Source: Nocardia sp. NBC_00403 (lineage in GTDB: Bacteria; Actinomycetota; Actinomycetes; Mycobacteriales; Mycobacteriaceae). Taken from it: 64,000 nt of DNA. Position numbers and translations under genes: made by a program. Position 1 is the first letter of the stretch. Each line of letters opens with the position of its first letter. Below the pieces are notes generated by a model, which saw only the letters and a program-made list of their open reading frames with translations, did not search any database and was not told the DNA's origin. Shown here piece by piece: positions 18,594-31,509 of the stretch. The DNA lies in NCBI RefSeq assembly GCF_036046055.1, contig NZ_CP107939.1, positions 6,634,001 through 6,698,000 on the forward strand, in the 5' to 3' direction.

Positions 18594-18911
18594 TCAGGCG
18601 AAGTCGAATCGGGCGAGCAGCGCCTTGCGCTGCCGGTCACCCAGTCCGCGCAAACGCCGGGTGGGGGCGATCTCCAGCTCGCTCATGATCTCTGCCGCCT
18701 TGACCTTGCCCACCTTGGGCAGGGCTTCCAGCAGCGCCGACACCTTCATCTTGCCGAGAATCTCATCGGACTCGGCGTCGGTGAGGACCTGCTTCAGGTC
18801 GGTGCCACCACGCTTCAGGCGCTCCTTGAGCTCCGCCCGAGCGCGGCGAGCGGCCGCCGCCTTCTCCAAAGCAGCGGCGCGCTGCTCGTCAGTCAGCTGG
18901 GGAAGGGCCAC
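18594..18911 (-). CDS. mihF: Integration host factor, actinobacterial type (mIHF)
   Basis: This 105-residue DNA-binding nucleoid protein is unrelated in sequence to E. coli IHF. The start is GTG 18911, after GGAGGAA. It has a charged N-terminal helix ([20 protein letters not shown]) and a helix-two-turn-helix core ([19 protein letters not shown], then [15 protein letters not shown]). It supports mycobacteriophage integration and organises the chromosome in relatives. In mycobacteria it likewise sits just upstream of gmk. Confidence 0.95.
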   Translation of the reverse strand: MALPQLTDEQRAAALEKAAAARRARAELKERLKRGGTDLKQVLTDAESDEILGKMKVSALLEALPKVGKVKAAEIMSELEIAPTRRLRGLGDRQRKALLARFDFA

Positions 18912-19424
18912 GGTTCCTCCGTCTCATCGTTCATTGCATCAACTCCTGCCGGTAACCCGGCAGTCTCAGCGACCGTACCCACGACGTCCGCCGATTGCGA
19001 ACCCACCCCCCAGGTCAGCGCATGATTCGCCGGTGTCGTAGGGGCAGACCCGACCGGATCGACGCGCCCCTTTGTCTGCTGCGCCGATCGTACCGCCGAA
19101 ACCCCGAAATGCCCCGTATGCAGGGCTTTTTCAGCAGCAAACAGGGTTAGCGGGGGGATTGCGGTGACACGGCACACCACCCCAGCAACTGGGCAACCGC
19201 CCGACCAGGAACTTTCTCGGATTTTTCCGCGTGTCGCGTTGTCTTTCGCGTGTCGGGCACGCGGAACGCGAAGAACGACGGCCACGGACCCCGCCCGTCA
19301 ACGGCCGAATCGATGCCAGAGCCGCCCGCTCCACCCGGCCACACCCCTGGTGCCGTTTCCACCCCGAAACCGCCGCAGACGGGCGGCCAGCCGGCCACAC
19401 GGCCCCGCCCCGGCGTCCCTGTCA
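18912..19424. other. Intergenic upstream of mihF
   Basis: Between mihF and the LuxR remnant I see no conserved coding sequence. The region presumably carries the mihF promoter. Codon usage in all frames looks random. Confidence 0.4.
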
Positions 19425-19680
19425 TCAGGTCGCCGCGGCGTCGGCGGCGAGATATTCGGGGATGGCGCGCACACGCCAGTGGTGCGCCGCGTCCGGCGGC
19501 AGCTGGAGCTCGGCGAAAATGGCATTGATGTGCTTTCCGCCGCGCTCCGGGTGATGAACAGCTCGTTGCAGATCGGCGGGTTGCGGTGCCCTGCCGCCAT
19601 CTGGGTGAGCACATCGCGTGCGCGTTCGGTGCGCCGGTTCAGCCGCGATTCGGCTCGAGCGTGCTTACGATTCGAGGATT
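19425..19680 (-). pseudogene. LuxR/NarL-type regulator C-terminal remnant, frameshifted
   Basis: The minus strand encodes TERARDVLTQMAAGHRNPPI followed by CNELFITRSAAE. After a frameshift near 19532 it continues with HINAIFAELQLPPDAAHHWR, VRAIPEYLAAD and a stop at 19425-19427. Joined, the two pieces match the helix-turn-helix and tail of NarL/LuxR response regulators. No receiver domain or start can be traced upstream. It is a decayed gene in the patch between pyrF and mihF. Confidence 0.65.
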
Positions 19681-19904
19681 TCACCTCCCTCGGAGGTGCG
19701 CAGCCTGCGATGCCTGCGAGTTCGCTGCGTTTCGATTCCATGGTCGTTTCCATGTCTTCGACGCCATGAGCACTGCGCCGCCGGGACAGTAGAACCAACC
19801 ACCCGGTCCGGCCGTCCCGACCACAGCGGCGGAGTGTGTTTTCGCAGGACATCGAGGGAAAACCGCATGGTCGTCGCGCGCGGCCGGGCCCAGCGTCGAA
19901 CATC

Positions 19905-20317
19905 ATGCAGAAGAAGCCGATTCGAATCGCGGCGGTATCGGGTGCGGTAATCGTGGCGACGATGTCGCCATCTGCGCAGGTCATGACGGTTCCGCAGGAT
20001 GATGGCGTGGCCGCTGCCGTAACACGGGTCGCCGCCGCATCGGCGACGGATGCCGGATTACGGGTGTCGGATGCCGGCGGCGCACAGGTGTGTCGGCAAA
20101 CACAACCGGCCGCACCCGCCGTGGGTAACTCGGGGCGGATAGTCACTTCCGAATCGGCAGCGTCACAAAGACATTCGCCGCTATCGTGGTGCTGCACCCG
20201 GCGGACGACGGTCGAGCGCAGCGCGACGGATCGATCGCCGAAAAGTTGCCCGCGTAGTTTCCGGAGGCGAACCGGCACCGCTACCTCATCGAACCGAAGC
20301 CCGCAATTCGCAGATGA
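19905..20317 (+). pseudogene. Serine hydrolase / class C beta-lactamase-like remnant
   Basis: The first frame begins at ATG 19905 with a signal-like sequence (MQKKPIRIAAVSGAVIVATM). It continues with VPQDDGVAAAVTRVAAASAT, as in exported D-alanyl-D-alanine carboxypeptidase-like hydrolases. From 20144 another frame encodes HFRIGSVTKTFAAIVVL, in which S-V-T-K is the catalytic SxxK motif of the family. This frame stops at 20255-20257 after EKLPA. The frameshift, early stop and absence of the remaining domain show decay. Confidence 0.65.
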
Positions 20318-20498
20318 CGAGCAGGCGGCAGCCGCGACGATGTCATCGACTCGTGCCGCTCGGCGTGGGAACCCATCGATGGATGCGCCATCGAGCCGCC
20401 GCGGTCCCGTATAGCTCGGCCCGCGGCGGGCGACCGGTCCGTTAGGCTGCCCGGTCCGTTGTGTTACGCGTGGCCGCCCTCAGCGTTACGGCGAGGCC

Positions 20499-20536
20499 GC
20501 GAGTATCCGATCAGGCCTGCGAGTATCCGATCAGGC
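20499..20536. repeat. 18 bp tandem direct repeat at the pyrF stop codon
   Basis: GCGAGTATCCGATCAGGC occurs at 20499-20516 and 20519-20536, a 20-base period. The second copy overlaps the pyrF stop codon (TCA at 20531-20533), so the first looks like a small tandem duplication of the gene end. Confidence 0.7.
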
Positions 20537-21355
20537 ATGTAGGAAGGCGAACTCTTCCTGTAGCTTCGCGAGCTTCGCGCACAGCGCCGAGACGGACGGG
20601 CCTGCCGCGAGCACTTCGCGCGAGGCGGTCGGCACGACAGCGCCGAAACCGGCGTCGGACACCAGGGCACGAATGGAATCCGCGCCCCCGCCCTGCGCCC
20701 CGACCCCCGGCATGAGGATCGGCCCGTTGAGCTTGCTCAGGTCCGGGGCCTCGGTGAGGGTGGCACCGACAACGACTCCGACAGAACCGAATTCGGCGCC
20801 CGCGTTGCGTTCGGCCGCCGCATCGACCATGGTCTGGGCGATGGTGCGGCCGTCCGCTGCGGTGATGCGCTGCAGTTGCGCGCCCTCGGGATTCGAGGTG
20901 GCGGCGAGCACGAAGACACCGCGGTGGTTCTGCTCGGCCAGGCGAAAGGCCGGATCGAGCGAACCGAATCCGAGATAGGGCGACACTGTCACCGCGTCCG
21001 AGCCGAGCGGGCCGTTGCCGAGCCAGGCACGGGCATACGCATCCATGGTGGAGCCGATATCACCACGCTTGGCGTCGGCGAGCACCAATGTTCCGGAAGC
21101 GCGCAGCACGCTGATCGTGCGCTCCAGCACAGCGATGCCCCCCGACCCGTAGGCCTCGAAGAACGCCACCTGCGGTTTGACCAGCGCGACGCGACCGTCG
21201 AAGGCCTCCACGCAGGTCTCGGCGAAGGCTTCGAGGCCGTCGATGTCGTCGGTCAGGCCCCACGCCTCGAGCAGTTGCGGATGCGGGTCGATGCCGACAC
21301 ACAGCGGCCCGAAGTGCCGCATCGCGTGCCGCAGCCGGGCGCCGAACGTCTTCAC
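20531..21355 (-). CDS. pyrF: Orotidine 5'-phosphate decarboxylase
   Basis: PyrF performs the last step of UMP synthesis. The GTG at 21355 ([12 protein letters not shown]), preceded by GGAGG, gives 274 residues. A longer frame upstream is not conserved. The catalytic segment reads [19 protein letters not shown], with the Lys and Asp residues of the active site, characteristic of the mycobacterial subgroup of this enzyme. It follows carB by about 30 bases. Confidence 0.95.
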   Translation of the reverse strand: MKTFGARLRHAMRHFGPLCVGIDPHPQLLEAWGLTDDIDGLEAFAETCVEAFDGRVALVKPQVAFFEAYGSGGIAVLERTISVLRASGTLVLADAKRGDIGSTMDAYARAWLGNGPLGSDAVTVSPYLGFGSLDPAFRLAEQNHRGVFVLAATSNPEGAQLQRITAADGRTIAQTMVDAAAERNAGAEFGSVGVVVGATLTEAPDLSKLNGPILMPGVGAQGGGADSIRALVSDAGFGAVVPTASREVLAAGPSVSALCAKLAKLQEEFAFLHA

Positions 21356-21386
21356 CGCACCGCCTCCTTCCTCGATCGCGCGTTCC

Positions 21387-24739
<3,353 letters not shown>

Positions 24740-24740
<1 letters not shown>

Positions 24741-25909
24741 CAGGCTCCTTCCATGAGACCGGCGAAACGGTCGAAGAGATAAGCGGCGTCGTGGGGTCCG
24801 GCGGCGGCCTCGGGGTGGTACTGCACAGAGAACGCGCGGCCGTCGACCAGGCGAACACCTTCGACAGTGCCGTCATTCGCGCAGACGTGACTGACCTCGG
24901 CGCGGCCGAAGGGCGTATCGAACTGTTCCCCCGCCTCACCCTCCAGTGCGAAACCGTGGTTCTGCGCGGTGATGGAGATACGACCGGTTTCCCGCTCGAC
25001 GACCGGGACGTTGATGCCGCGGTGGCCGAACTTCATCTTGTAGGTCTTGCGTCCGAACGCGCGGCCGAGAATCTGATTGCCGAAGCAGATGCCGAACAGC
25101 GGCAGACCTTTTTCCAGCACGCCCTGGGTGATCGCGACCGCACCGTCCTGAGTGGCCGGGTCACCAGGACCGTTGGACAGGAACACGCCGTTCGGGTTCA
25201 GCGCCAGAATCTGGTCCAGCGAGGTGGTCGAGGGCACCACGTGCACCCGCATCCCGCGCTCGGCGAACATCCGCGGGGTGTTGGTCTTGATGCCGAGATC
25301 GACCGCGACGACCGTGAAGCGGGGATCACCGACCGGCTCGATGGTGTAGAGCGCATCGGTGCTGACCTCTCGAGCCAGATTCGCGCCCAGCATCGAAGGC
25401 TGGCCGTTCACCCTGCCGAGCAACTCGTCGGTGCCTGCCAGTGCGGCGCCCGAGAAGATGCCCGCCTTCATCGAACCGCGGGTACGCAGGTGTCGCACCA
25501 GCGCGCGGGTGTCGATTCCCGCGATGCCGACCACATCCTGGCGACCCAACTGGTCCTGCAGTGTCCCGGTGGAGCGCCAGTTCGACGCGACGCGTGAGGC
25601 GTCGCGGATCGCGTAGCCGGCGACCCAGATCCTCGAGGACTCGTCGTCCTCGTCGTTCCAGCCGGTGTTGCCGATCTGCGGGGCCGTGGCCACCACGATC
25701 TGCCGGTGATAGCTGGGGTCGGTGAGGGTCTCCTGGTACCCGGTCATCGCGGTGCAGAACACCGCCTCGCCGAGCGTCTCGCCCACGGCGCCGTAGGCCG
25801 TGCCACGGAACACCCGCCCGTCTTCCAATACCAGAGCTGCTGCTTGCGCCGGCCCTCCGGTCGCCCGACCACCGCCCCCCGTCGAATCGCTGCGCGATCC
25901 TGCATTCAT
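24740..25909 (-). CDS. carA: Carbamoyl-phosphate synthase small subunit
   Basis: CarA is the glutamine amidotransferase subunit that delivers ammonia to CarB. The ATG at 25909 overlaps the preceding gene's stop as ATGA and gives 389 residues. A start further upstream would read into that gene. The class I glutaminase site [10 protein letters not shown] contains the nucleophilic Cys, and the His-Glu pair is in [13 protein letters not shown]. The N-terminal half ([20 protein letters not shown]) is the CarB-contact domain. Confidence 0.97.
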
Positions 25910-26412
25910 TCGTCTTCTCCCGTCGTCGCTCTGGTCGGATCCGCTCGCCAAGCCGGATACACCGTCTTGTCGTCGCCCCGGAAACCGGTGTCTACCTCGG
26001 TTCCGGTGGGCAGCTTCCAGCGAATTACCAGCACACCATCTTCCGTCATGACCTTGCCCGCGTGCCCGCGCTCGGTGCGCACCGCCGTGATGGATTCCTG
26101 CGGAATCCAGATCACCGTCGCCCCCTCGCGCTCGAGCAGAATTCCGCGTTCGAACCTCGTGAGTTCCGCTGTGGCCCGGAAGCCCAAGTCGCCCACCGCA
26201 ATCCGGTCCTGCCAGCTGGGTGCGATGGTGCTGCCGAGATACATTCCGGTGGTCGGCTCCAGCAGTTGCGCGCCGCAGTCGGCGGGCACCCCAGGTAGCT
26301 CACCGATGCTCGCCGCTTGGCGCGCTGCCCGGTTCTGCCAGCCTCGGTACATCAGCCAGACGCACAGCGCGAACAGCGCCAGCAGTCCGACCACCCACAG
26401 CGTTCTTTCCAC
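25906..26412 (-). CDS. Membrane-anchored PH-like domain protein
   Basis: This 168-residue protein has one N-terminal membrane helix ([19 protein letters not shown]) and a cytosolic domain resembling the bacterial PH-like fold. A homologue occupies the same position between pyrC and carA in mycobacteria (Rv1382). The function is unknown. Its conserved place and translational coupling to carA suggest a role linked to pyrimidine synthesis or simple cotranscription. It starts at ATG 26412. Confidence 0.8.
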   Translation of the reverse strand: MERTLWVVGLLALFALCVWLMYRGWQNRAARQAASIGELPGVPADCGAQLLEPTTGMYLGSTIAPSWQDRIAVGDLGFRATAELTRFERGILLEREGATVIWIPQESITAVRTERGHAGKVMTEDGVLVIRWKLPTGTEVDTGFRGDDKTVYPAWRADPTRATTGEDE

Positions 26413-26487
26413 TTACGGACCTCCTGTGTCCTGCGGGACACCCGCACCCGGTCGGCTTCGACGTGCGGCTGCGCAATGTTCGCTCAT

Positions 26488-27798
26488 CTACGCCTCCGCA
26501 CGGTTCCCCACCGCCTTGCCCTCGCGGGCGGTTACCACGCCACGGAGCAACGTCGTCGTCACTCGGGCCGGGAACGTCATCGCCTCGAACGGTGTGTTGT
26601 TCGAGATACTGGCGAGCTCGGTGGCTCGCACCGTCCAGGTCGCGTCCGGGTCGACCAGCGTGAGGTTCGCCGGTTCGCCGACCTCGATGGGCCTGCCGTG
26701 GTCGTCGAGTCCGACGATTTCGGCGGGACGCTCACTCATCACGCGCGCGACGCCGCGCCAGTCGAGCAGGCCCGGTTCGACCATGGTCTGCACGATGATC
26801 GACAGCGCGGTCTCCAGGCCGAGCATGCCGGGACGCGCGGCGGCGAACTCGCAGCACTTGTCCTGTTCGGCGTGCGGGGCGTGGTCGGTGGCGACGCAGT
26901 CGAGGATGCCCTCGGCCAGTGCGCGGCGCAGCGCCGCTGCGTCGGAGGCCTCGCGCAGCGGCGGGTTCACCTTGTTGACCGCATCGTAGGTTTCCAGCCG
27001 CGAATCGTCGAGCAGCAGATGGTGTGGCGTGACCTCGGCGGTGATCGAAATACCTTGCGCCTTGGCCCACTTGACCAGTTCCACGGTGCCCGCGGTGGAG
27101 GCGTGACAGATGTGCACGCGCGCACCGGCATCACGGGCGAGCAGCGCATCCCGGGCGACGATCGACTCCTCGGCGGCGCGCGGCCAGCCGGCAAGGCCGA
27201 GCCTGGCCGCGGTCGGCCCCTCGTGCGCGACCGCCCCCTGGGTGAGGCGTGGCTCCTCGGCATGCTGCGCGATCAGGACCCCGAGGGAGTTCGAGTATTC
27301 GAGCGCACGGCGCATCAGCAGCGGGTCGTACACGCAGTGACCGTCGTCGGAGAACATACGCACCGCGCCGACGCCTGCGGCCATGGTGCCCATTTCCGCG
27401 AGCTGCTTGCCCGCCAACCCGACCGTGACCGCACCCACCGGGAACACATCGACCAGCCCGACCTCCTGGCCGCGCCGCCACACGTGGTCGGTGACGACCA
27501 CCGAGTCGGCGACCGGATTGGTGTTGGCCATCGCGAACACCGCGGTGTAACCGCCGAGCGCCGCGGCGGCGGAACCGGACTCGATGGTCTCGGTGTCCTC
27601 GCGCCCCGGTTCACGAAGGTGGGTGTGCAGGTCGACGAAGCCGGGCAGCAGGACCTGGCCCGTCGCCGAGATCACCTCGGTGTCGGCAGCGGTGTCGAGG
27701 TCGGCACCGATCGCGGCGATCACACCGTCGCGGACGAGCACGTCGACCGGCTCCCCCTCGCCGTACGGTCGAACACCTTGCAGCAGCAACTCGCTCAC
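26488..27798 (-). CDS. pyrC: Dihydroorotase
   Basis: PyrC cyclises carbamoyl aspartate to dihydroorotate. It is a 436-residue type I enzyme. The first zinc-binding motif is [11 protein letters not shown], and later metal ligands lie in [14 protein letters not shown] and [11 protein letters not shown]. The catalytic aspartate is in VATDHAPH. Its ATG at 27798 overlaps the pyrB stop by four bases. Confidence 0.97.
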   Translation of the reverse strand: MSELLLQGVRPYGEGEPVDVLVRDGVIAAIGADLDTAADTEVISATGQVLLPGFVDLHTHLREPGREDTETIESGSAAAALGGYTAVFAMANTNPVADSVVVTDHVWRRGQEVGLVDVFPVGAVTVGLAGKQLAEMGTMAAGVGAVRMFSDDGHCVYDPLLMRRALEYSNSLGVLIAQHAEEPRLTQGAVAHEGPTAARLGLAGWPRAAEESIVARDALLARDAGARVHICHASTAGTVELVKWAKAQGISITAEVTPHHLLLDDSRLETYDAVNKVNPPLREASDAAALRRALAEGILDCVATDHAPHAEQDKCCEFAAARPGMLGLETALSIIVQTMVEPGLLDWRGVARVMSERPAEIVGLDDHGRPIEVGEPANLTLVDPDATWTVRATELASISNNTPFEAMTFPARVTTTLLRGVVTAREGKAVGNRAEA

Positions 27799-28754
27799 GC
27801 CACCGCCTCCTGAGTGCCGACCAGCAGCCGGAACAGCACCGCCATCCGCATATGCACTCCGTTCGTCACCTGTTGCAAGATCGCGGACTTCGGTGAGTCC
27901 GCAACGGGCGAGGCGATTTCCATGCCGCGCAGCATCGGGCCCGGATGCAGGACCACCGCGTGCTCCTCCAGCAGCGCCATCCGGCGCTCCGAAAGCCCGT
28001 AGTTGACCGAGTACTCGCGGGCCGAGGGGAAGAAGCCGCCGTTCATGCGCTCCGCCTGCACCCGCAGCATCAATACCGCGTCGGCGCCGGGCAATTCGGC
28101 GTCCAGGCTGGGCGAGATCCGCGCGGGCCAGCTTTCCGCACCGACGGGCAGCAGCGTGCGCGGAGCGACGAGCACGACTTCGGCGCCGAGAGTGGCCAGC
28201 AGGAAGACATTCGAGCGGGCGACCCTGCTGTGCAGGATATCGCCGACGATCACCACGCGCTTGCCCTCGATATCACCGAGACGCTGCCGCAGCGTCAACG
28301 CGTCGAGCAGTGCCTGAGTCGGGTGCTGGTGGGTGCCGTCACCCGCGTTGATGATCGCCGGACCCGAGCCGCGACCCGACTGCACCGCCCAGGCATCCAT
28401 CCACCGTGCGATCTGGTGCGCGGCACCGGAAGCGGGATGGCGAACGATGAGGGCGTCGGCGCCCGCCGCGTGTAGCGTCAGCGCGGTGTCGCGCAACGAC
28501 TCGCCCTTGGAGACCGAGGAGCTGCTCGCGCTGACGTTGATCACATCGGCGCTCATCCACTTGCCCGCCACCTCGAACGACACCCGGGTCCGGGTGGAGT
28601 TCTCGTAGAACACCGTCATCACGGTCCGGCCGCGCAGCGTCGGTAGCTTGTGCACCTCACGCCCGAGCAGCGCCTGCTCGAAACGTTCGGCCTCGTCCAG
28701 CAGCTCCGTCGCGGTGACGCGATCCAAATCCGTCACCGTCAGCAGATGTCTCAC
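27795..28754 (-). CDS. pyrB: Aspartate carbamoyltransferase, catalytic subunit
   Basis: PyrB condenses carbamoyl phosphate with aspartate. The GTG at 28754 ([13 protein letters not shown]) gives 319 residues, the standard length. The open frame upstream runs into pyrR sequence and is not part of the protein. Carbamoyl phosphate is bound by [19 protein letters not shown] and [10 protein letters not shown], and HPGPMLRG closes the site. There is no regulatory PyrI gene nearby. Confidence 0.97.
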   Translation of the reverse strand: MRHLLTVTDLDRVTATELLDEAERFEQALLGREVHKLPTLRGRTVMTVFYENSTRTRVSFEVAGKWMSADVINVSASSSSVSKGESLRDTALTLHAAGADALIVRHPASGAAHQIARWMDAWAVQSGRGSGPAIINAGDGTHQHPTQALLDALTLRQRLGDIEGKRVVIVGDILHSRVARSNVFLLATLGAEVVLVAPRTLLPVGAESWPARISPSLDAELPGADAVLMLRVQAERMNGGFFPSAREYSVNYGLSERRMALLEEHAVVLHPGPMLRGMEIASPVADSPKSAILQQVTNGVHMRMAVLFRLLVGTQEAVA

Positions 28755-28797
28755 GACGCCACCTCGCTGACGCTCGGCTCCGCCGTGGCTCGCTCGC

Positions 28798-29433
28798 TCA
28801 CGCTTCCGCCTCCTGATGCAGATACACGCCGTCGCGGCCGTCGTGTTCGGTGAAAAGTACGGAGATGTCCTCGCTGCGCGAGGTGGGCACGTTCTTGCCG
28901 ACGAAGTCGGCGCGGATCGGCAGTTCGCGGTGGCCGCGGTCGATGAGCACCGCCAGCTGCACGCTGCGCGGCCTGCCGAGGTCGCGCAGTCCGTCGAGCG
29001 CGGAGCGCACGGTGCGGCCGGAGAAAAGCACGTCGTCGACGAGGACCACCAGAGCGTCCTCGATGCCGCCTTCGGGCACGGAGGTGCGTTCCAATGGCCG
29101 GTGCGGGCGACTGCGCAGATCGTCGCGATAGAGGGTGATGTCGAGCGAGCCGAGCGCCGGGCGCACACCGGAGAATTCCTCGATCTTCTCGGTGAGCCGG
29201 GCGGCGAGCGTGGTGCCGCGGGTGGGGATTCCGATCAACACGACGCGCGGTGCGTCGGGATCGCCCGAATCCAGTGCGGTCTTCTCGATGATCTGATGCG
29301 CGATACGCGCAACGGTCCGGCCGACATCCGACGGCGACAACAGTTCGCGTCCCGCCTCCACCCATTCGGGTGTGTGTCGCTGCGATGCCTCGCCAGCGCC
29401 GGACTTGGCGGCCCGATCTTCGGGCACGGCCAT
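28798..29433 (-). CDS. pyrR: Bifunctional pyr operon regulator / uracil phosphoribosyltransferase
   Basis: PyrR senses UMP/UTP and binds pyr mRNA. It also has uracil phosphoribosyltransferase activity. It has 211 residues. The PRPP-binding loop is [18 protein letters not shown], and [14 protein letters not shown] lies in the substrate region. It is the first gene of the pyrimidine cluster. A CNGNGA-type stem-loop abuts its ribosome binding site, consistent with translational autorepression as described for mycobacteria. Confidence 0.96.
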   Translation of the reverse strand: MAVPEDRAAKSGAGEASQRHTPEWVEAGRELLSPSDVGRTVARIAHQIIEKTALDSGDPDAPRVVLIGIPTRGTTLAARLTEKIEEFSGVRPALGSLDITLYRDDLRSRPHRPLERTSVPEGGIEDALVVLVDDVLFSGRTVRSALDGLRDLGRPRSVQLAVLIDRGHRELPIRADFVGKNVPTSRSEDISVLFTEHDGRDGVYLHQEAEA

Positions 29434-29437
29434 GCCG

Positions 29438-29463
29438 ACCTCCTTCCCCGCCTCACCGGACGG
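29438..29463 (-). promoter_or_regulatory. Candidate PyrR-binding hairpin beside the pyrR ribosome binding site
   Basis: On the minus strand CCGTC (29463-29459) pairs with GGCGG (29452-29448) around the hexaloop CGGTGA (29458-29453). The loop fits the CNGNGA consensus of PyrR-binding loops. The Shine-Dalgarno GGAAGGAGG (29446-29438) starts one base after the stem, so PyrR bound here could block initiation at 29433. Confidence 0.55.
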
Positions 29464-29646
29464 TCCGTTAAAGGATGTCTTACGGCAAGCAGCCTAGCAG
29501 CGCCCCGAGCACCGCTTTCACCAGGCATATCGGGCTGTGAGCCGGGCCACGACGCCGCTGTGAGCCCGGCCACGAAGCAGCCGGAGGCGAACGTCCGGCG
29601 TCTCGACATTTTCGGGAACCTGCTAGCACATACGTTCGATTCAACG

Positions 29647-29652
29647 TAGATT
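29647..29652 (+). promoter_or_regulatory. -10-like element TAGATT
   Basis: TAGATT lies seven bases before the ATG at 29660, with no Shine-Dalgarno sequence between. The spacing would put the transcription start at or next to the start codon, a leaderless arrangement. Confidence 0.4.
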
Positions 29653-29659
29653 CGAATCC

Positions 29660-30286
29660 ATGTCGACACCATTCCAGGGTTCGCTGCTCGACGGGTTCGA
29701 TGACGTGCGCCTCGAGGCGCTGCAGCGAATGCGACGGACACCGCTGAGCAGCGGCGCGTGGGTGGATGTGCTGCCCGGCTGGCTGCGCGGTGCGGACACA
29801 TTGTTCGAGCGCCTTGTCGGCGAAGTGCCGTGGCAGGCCGAGCGGCGGCTGATGTACGACCAGGTCGTGGATGTGCCACGACTGCTCTACTTCTACGAGG
29901 AAGACCAACCGCTACCGGATCCCATACTCGACGACGCGCGCGCTGCGTTGAGCACGCACTACCAGCGCGAACTCGGCGAGCCTTTCCGGACCGCAGGACT
30001 CTGCTACTACCGCGACGGCCGCGACAGTGTCGCCTGGCACGGCGACACCTCCGGCCGCGGCGCCACCCACGACACGATGGTCGCGATCGTCTCGGTCGGC
30101 GCACCGCGCGCATTACTCCTGCGGCAGCGCGGTGGCGGCGCCAGTCTGCGCTACACGGTGGGCCACGGCGACCTGCTCGTCATGGGCGGCTCCTGTCAAC
30201 GCACCTGGGAGCATGCGATACCGAAGACCCGCAAGCCGGCCGGACCGCGGATCAGCATTCAGTTCCGCCCCCGCAACGTACGCTGA
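29660..30286 (+). CDS. AlkB-type 2-oxoglutarate/Fe(II)-dependent dioxygenase
   Basis: This 208-residue protein is a member of the AlkB family, which repairs alkylated bases by oxidative demethylation. The iron ligands are visible as H-x-D in AWHGDTSG and the distal histidine in WEHAIPK. The two arginines of the 2-oxoglutarate site are in GPRISIQFRPRN. The substrate-lid region contains GLCYYRDGRDSVAW. It is divergent from pyrR, not part of an adaptive-response operon, and appears leaderless. Confidence 0.9.
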   Translation: MSTPFQGSLLDGFDDVRLEALQRMRRTPLSSGAWVDVLPGWLRGADTLFERLVGEVPWQAERRLMYDQVVDVPRLLYFYEEDQPLPDPILDDARAALSTHYQRELGEPFRTAGLCYYRDGRDSVAWHGDTSGRGATHDTMVAIVSVGAPRALLLRQRGGGASLRYTVGHGDLLVMGGSCQRTWEHAIPKTRKPAGPRISIQFRPRNVR

Positions 30287-30549
30287 CCCGACACCGGACG
30301 ATAGTGGCGGCCGAGCAATTTCGATGACCATGCCGCAATGAGCGGGCAATGGAGTCGAGGGGCGATCCGCCGACCGCCACGGGCGCAACACAGCATCCAT
30401 CCTGTCGTTCACCCACCATGGAATGCACGAGCCTCCGCACCGCAAACAACCTGGGCGCATTGCCATTCCGCATGCCACCAGAGCTGCGATCCAGGCGACT
30501 GTCCCGGGCAGTTGACCTCAACCAGGGTTCAGGTACGAAGCTGATTCCC

Positions 30550-30999
30550 ATGGATACAGCAACGTTTCAGCCGCCGGTCGTCGAGGACGCCACCGTCGAC
30601 CACACCGCGGACATCGCGGCGATCGAGCAGATCATCGCCGACACCCAGACTGCGTACAACACGAATGATGCCGAGTTGATGACTTCGCATTTCACCGCCA
30701 ACGCGGTCGCGGGGAACGCCGTCGGCATGCTGATCGCAGGCACCGAGGCGCTGCTGGACGCGAATCGCCAAGGGCTGGCCGGGTTCCTGAAGGACGAGCA
30801 TGTCCGCTACGACGTCACCGACATCGTATTCCTGCGTGCGGATGTCGCGATCGCACACAAGGTCGCGCGCGCGACGACCGCGCAGGGTGAGCTCATGGAC
30901 ACCGACCCCGCGATGGTCGCGCTGTACGTGCTGGTGAAGCAGGAAGGCCGGTGGTGGACCGCGGCCAGGCAGAACACCCCGGTTCCGCAGGCGGGATAG
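30550..30999 (+). CDS. SnoaL-like/SgcJ-type NTF2-fold protein
   Basis: This 149-residue protein of the NTF2-like superfamily matches the SgcJ/EcaC group: AIEQIIADTQTAYNTNDAEL near the start and ALYVLVKQEGRWWTAARQNT at the end. Such proteins are small ligand-binding or isomerase-like enzymes of unknown substrate. The ATG at 30550 is preferred because the in-frame sequence before it is low-complexity. It stands alone between the AlkB-like gene and an aldo/keto reductase remnant. Confidence 0.82.
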   Translation: MDTATFQPPVVEDATVDHTADIAAIEQIIADTQTAYNTNDAELMTSHFTANAVAGNAVGMLIAGTEALLDANRQGLAGFLKDEHVRYDVTDIVFLRADVAIAHKVARATTAQGELMDTDPAMVALYVLVKQEGRWWTAARQNTPVPQAG

Positions 31000-31088
31000 C
31001 GCAGGGCGGTCCCACCAGCGGAATACCGTCGCGGAACGCGAGGTTCGATCATCTCGGCTGTCGAATATCGAGGAAGTGGTGCCACTCC

Positions 31089-31247
31089 CGCGCAGCCACG
31101 TTGGCGTGGTTGCTGCGCAGATCACCTGTGGTGCTGCCCATTCCTGGCACCACTTCGCTGGACCATCTGGCAGTGAACCTCACCGCCGCCGAGGTGCAGT
31201 TGTCCGAAGAGCAGTTCGAACGACTGTCCGCGGTTTCGCCCGCCTGA
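31089..31247 (+). pseudogene. Aldo/keto reductase C-terminal remnant
   Basis: Only the last ~52 residues of an aldo/keto reductase remain: ATLAWLLRRSPVVLPIPGTT, then SLDHLAVNLTAAEVQLSEEQ and FERLS. This is the NADP-binding C-terminal end of the family. The catalytic Tyr, Lys and Asp regions are missing. The reading frame upstream is unrelated, so this is a truncated relic. Confidence 0.8.
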
Positions 31248-31509
31248 CGGCCGAGCACTCGCGTTCAGTGCGGTTGCGTCGACGCAGGCTCGCGTTCTCC
31301 CAGCACCCATGTTCGGCACCGCACTTTCGTCCGGCGCAGCGCCCGTGTTCGGCTCTGCTCCTGCGTAGGGCACGAGACAGCGCCTGCGCTCGACACTCGC
31401 GCGCAGACAACGCTCTCGCATGGAACAGCTGACGGCACCGTCGCGGTCGTCGGTGGTACGCGCCGATCTCATGGAGTTCAGTGAGGATCGGGCCCTCGAC
31501 GCACCGGAC

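Noticed and set aside
19298..20278. 326-codon minus-strand frame between mihF and pyrF
   Set aside because: Most of it has no coding character. Only the piece near 19530-19680 matches a family, and it needs a frameshift, so it is listed as a LuxR remnant.
29630..29660. Possible LexA/SOS box before the AlkB-like gene
   Set aside because: Only half-sites (GTTCGA, TTCGAA) are present. The full TCGAAC-N4-GTTCGA pattern is missing.
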